A stretch of DNA of 8,147 bases, taken from contig DAOUQK010000157.1 in the NCBI GenBank assembly GCA_030625695.1, positions 1 through 8,147 on the forward strand, in the 5' to 3' direction. This document shows, piece after piece, positions 6,930 to 8,147 of this stretch. This DNA is from Paracoccaceae bacterium. GTDB lineage: Bacteria; Pseudomonadota; Alphaproteobacteria; Rhodobacterales; Rhodobacteraceae. The notes below the pieces were generated by a model. It had not been told where the DNA came from, searched no databases, and saw nothing but the letters and a program-made list of their open reading frames with translations. Numbering within the stretch: position 1 is the stretch's first letter; the number at the start of each line of letters is the position of its first letter. A program made the position numbers and the translations under genes.

Positions 6930-7110
6930 CACGGTTTCCGGTATTGGGTTGGCATCATAACAGGCTCCTGGGCGTAGGTTCTGATTTTAAACATTATTTC
7001 CGGCAATAGACCTGCTCGAACACCAACCACAACAATCAGCAGCATTCGCATAAGGATCAGTATCCCTAACGTTTGGCGCTGACAACAAGACAAACTTCGA
7101 ACCCAGACAC
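6930..7110. other. Leader region of the exporter gene, no firm feature
   Basis: This stretch must hold the exporter's transcription start on the minus strand. No pair of promoter hexamers stands out: TTGTCA near 7079-7084 is followed 15 bp later by GATACT, a weak match with a short spacer. A 40-codon minus-strand open frame from 7051 ends in a TGA sharing its A with the exporter ATG. It lacks a ribosome-binding site and recognisable similarity, so it is not called as a gene. Confidence 0.4.
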
Positions 7111-7114
7111 CCAA

Positions 7115-7166
7115 AGGTGCGACCGCACCTCGGGCAAAGCCCGCCCCGTCGGAGGCGCCGCGCGCC
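7115..7166. repeat. GC-rich block of three tandem hairpins, possible intergenic palindromic repeat
   Basis: Three short perfect inverted repeats follow one another: AGGTGC-GACC-GCACCT (7115-7130), CGGGC-AAA-GCCCG (7131-7143, directly abutting the first) and GGCGC-CGC-GCGCC (7154-7166). Bases 7111-7170 are 46/60 G+C (77%), while 7201-7380 are 76/180 (42%), so the block is sharply set off from its right flank. The core GCGCCTCCG-CGGGG on the minus strand resembles, from memory, a GC-rich repeat frequent between genes in Rhodobacterales; this is unverified. It may be a REP-like mobile repeat, a bidirectional terminator or a structured RNA segment. Confidence 0.45.
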
Positions 7167-7227
7167 GTGAGACAGAATATGGCGATCCCGGGAGGACAAC
7201 TCTAATTTATGTTTTCCAATAGGTTAT

Positions 7228-7273
7228 CCTGTAAAACAGGGGAGATACCCCCATTGAATATCAATGCTTTTTT
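7228..7273 (+). terminator. Overlapping hairpins ending in T6, terminator- or attenuator-like
   Basis: Read on the plus strand, three helices are possible: CCTGT-AAA-ACAGG (7228-7240), GGGG-AGATA-CCCC (7239-7251) and CATTGA-ATA-TCAATG (7252-7266), followed after one base by TTTTTT (7268-7273). The first two share G7239-7240 and cannot both be complete. The last stem is AT-rich, so it would be a weak intrinsic terminator. There is no clear plus-strand gene upstream for it to terminate. Confidence 0.3.
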
Positions 7274-7291
7274 CGGGCACTTGTAAAACAA
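7228..7291. promoter_or_regulatory. Pair of palindromes with shared TGTAAAACA core, GntR-operator-like
   Basis: CCTGTAAAACAGG (7228-7240) and TTGTAAAACAA (7281-7291) are both perfect inverted repeats around AAA and share a 9-nt core. Their centres are 52 bp apart, close to five helical turns, so a protein could occupy both on one DNA face. The second matches TNGTNNNACNA, the general operator form of FadR-subfamily GntR regulators; the first keeps the GT-N3-AC core. They lie in the divergent intergenic region but 300-430 bp from either gene start, which weakens the case. Confidence 0.28.
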
Positions 7292-7362
7292 TCCAGCGAC
7301 AACGGATGGGATAGTGATGCTGACATTTACGCCGCTTGAGGGAATGACCGAAACAGCAATGA

Positions 7363-7638
7363 TGTTCTTGCCGCAAAGTACAGAGATACAGTTGTGATGC
7401 CAGAGATAACCGCGTCGGTGGCCGAGCCAGGCCGCCGATGCGGGGCACAGGCTTGATGTTGTTGCCCGTGGTGAAGGCACAGCGGTTGATATACAGCGCG
7501 GTACTAAACGAAGGCCGTAAGCGGTTTGCGAGTGACGAACAGTTTGGGCAATGGGTGACTTCCAACTTGGCGGAGACGCATGAGATCTTCTCTATGCATG
7601 TGGTTGAAGTCCGGCTAACGTCGCAACGATTGAAGTAG
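7363..7638 (+). pseudogene. Possible decayed fragment of a hypothetical (DUF3102-like) gene
   Basis: An open stretch without a good start or ribosome-binding site contains a protein-like segment at 7474-7584: KAQRLIYSAVLNEGRKRF followed by ASDEQFGQWVTSNLAETHE. The spacing A-x-L-N-E-G-R-K ... F-G-Q-W-V resembles the E-A-K ... F-G-x-W pattern of DUF3102-type phage and plasmid proteins, a comparison made from memory. Before and after this segment the translation loses protein character and stops at 7636-7638. This suggests a remnant with lost ends or frameshifts. It could also be a chance open frame. The surrounding AT-richer DNA and nearby hairpins would fit a patch of transferred or decaying DNA. 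Confidence 0.27.
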
Positions 7639-7718
7639 ACAAATTGGCGAACAGCCTTAATCCTAACGGCCAACGCCAACATCTATGCCAATCTTGTCAC
7701 TATTCGTGGAGCTGTAGC
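7639..7718 (+). other. Immediate leader of the M20 gene
   Basis: No convincing promoter hexamers are seen here. The only firm element is GGAG at 7708-7711, a ribosome-binding sequence 7 nt before the ATG of the peptidase gene. Confidence 0.45.
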
Positions 7719-8147
7719 ATGACCAACTGGAAAGACCTCACTTTCGACGCCGATTCCATCATTGATGGGTTAAAACCATGGATCGAATGTGAAAGCCCCA
7801 CATGGGACGCCGCTGCAGTAGATCGGATGATGGATTTGGTGGCGATGAAATGTGCCGAGCTTGGGGCAAGCATTGAACGCATCCCCGGGGCAATGGGGCT
7901 GGGCGGTTCGGTGCGCGCGCGTTTTCCGCACTCAAAGATTGGCGAGCCGGGGATAATGATTTCCGGTCATTTCGACACTGTTCATCCCATCGGCACCATC
8001 ACCGAAAATCCCTTTCGTCGCGAAGATGGAAAAATCTATGGTCCGGGCATTCAGGACATGAAGGGCGGTAATTTCATTGCGCTCGAGGCGATCCGCGCGC
8101 TGCAAAATGCCGGGATCGAAACGCGGTTGCCTATCGTCGCCCTCTTC
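7719..8147 (+). CDS. M20-family metallopeptidase/amidohydrolase, glutamate carboxypeptidase-like (3' end beyond window)
   Basis: The first 143 codons are present and the frame is open at the right edge; a full member is usually about 370-400 residues. It starts at ATG with GGAG 7 nt upstream and has no signal peptide, so it should be cytoplasmic. The catalytic domain shows the first zinc-site motif SGHFDTVHPIG with H84 and D86 (H-x-D, ligand plus catalytic-assist Asp), and the second, YGPGIQDMKGG, with the metal-bridging D113. The sequence ends at PIVALF, just before where the catalytic Glu-Glu pair is expected. Relatives cleave C-terminal amino acids or N-acyl/amide bonds (CPG2, ArgE, DapE types); the substrate cannot be told from this part. 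It diverges from the exporter and transporter genes. A hydrolase beside an importer could process an imported amide, but that link is only positional. Confidence 0.9.
   Translation, partial: MTNWKDLTFDADSIIDGLKPWIECESPTWDAAAVDRMMDLVAMKCAELGASIERIPGAMGLGGSVRARFPHSKIGEPGIMISGHFDTVHPIGTITENPFRREDGKIYGPGIQDMKGGNFIALEAIRALQNAGIETRLPIVALF

Noticed and set aside
6929..7051. 40-codon minus-strand frame ending in a TGA that overlaps the exporter ATG
   Set aside because: The overlap suggests coupling, but there is no ribosome-binding site and no recognisable protein similarity.
6987..7199. 70-codon minus-strand frame with a C-P-R-C-G zinc-ribbon-like motif
   Set aside because: The motif is produced by the GC-rich hairpin block; the start would be a TTG without a ribosome-binding site, and no second cysteine pair is convincingly placed.
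7202..7682. Two overlapping minus-strand frames (92 and 152 codons)
   Set aside because: Neither has a good start or protein-like sequence throughout, and they cross the hairpin and operator-like segments.

Overview
The window looks like an accessory catabolic and transport locus of an alphaproteobacterium, probably of the Rhodobacterales/Roseobacter type. This is inferred from moderately high GC in the genes (60% over 3841-3900, counted by hand), from the style of the protein sequences, and from a complete high-affinity branched-chain-amino-acid-type (HAAT/Liv) ABC transporter joined to sugar-acid enzymes. No rRNA, tRNA, CRISPR array, intact insertion sequence or replication origin was seen.

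Minus strand, right to left. A TauE/SafE-type anion exporter (6929-6084) comes first. After 165 nt begins a tightly packed operon: a periplasmic solute-binding protein (5918-4737), permeases LivH (4661-3738) and LivM (3736-2777), ATPases LivG (2775-2032) and LivF (2028-1327), an OtnK-type four-carbon sugar-acid kinase of the former DUF1537 family (1320-49), and the first 17 codons of what is probably the class II aldolase/decarboxylase OtnC (52-1, running off the left edge). Gaps from livH to otnK are 1-6 nt, and otnK/otnC overlap by 4 nt. The 75 nt between the binding-protein gene and livH carries a GC-rich hairpin, a usual way to make more binding protein than membrane components.

Plus strand, right end. 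An M20-family zinc peptidase/amidohydrolase gene starts at 7719 and runs off the right edge. The 789 nt between the divergent exporter and peptidase genes has no convincing intact gene. It does have structure: a 77% GC block with three tandem hairpins (7115-7166), an AT-rich stretch with overlapping hairpins ending in six T's (7228-7273), two palindromes sharing a TGTAAAACA core 52 bp apart (7228-7240 and 7281-7291), and a possible decayed coding fragment (7363-7638).

How the genes fit together: the binding protein and LivHMGF import a small polar solute. OtnK would phosphorylate a 3-oxo-tetronate derived from it, and OtnC would decarboxylate the 4-phosphate to a triose phosphate (dihydroxyacetone phosphate in characterised systems) for central metabolism. 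The dehydrogenase and isomerase that normally precede OtnK are not in the window and may lie beyond the left edge. The central inference is that this Liv-type transporter carries a four-carbon sugar acid, or a precursor of one, rather than leucine, isoleucine or valine. Whether the exporter and the M20 hydrolase belong to the same pathway is open.
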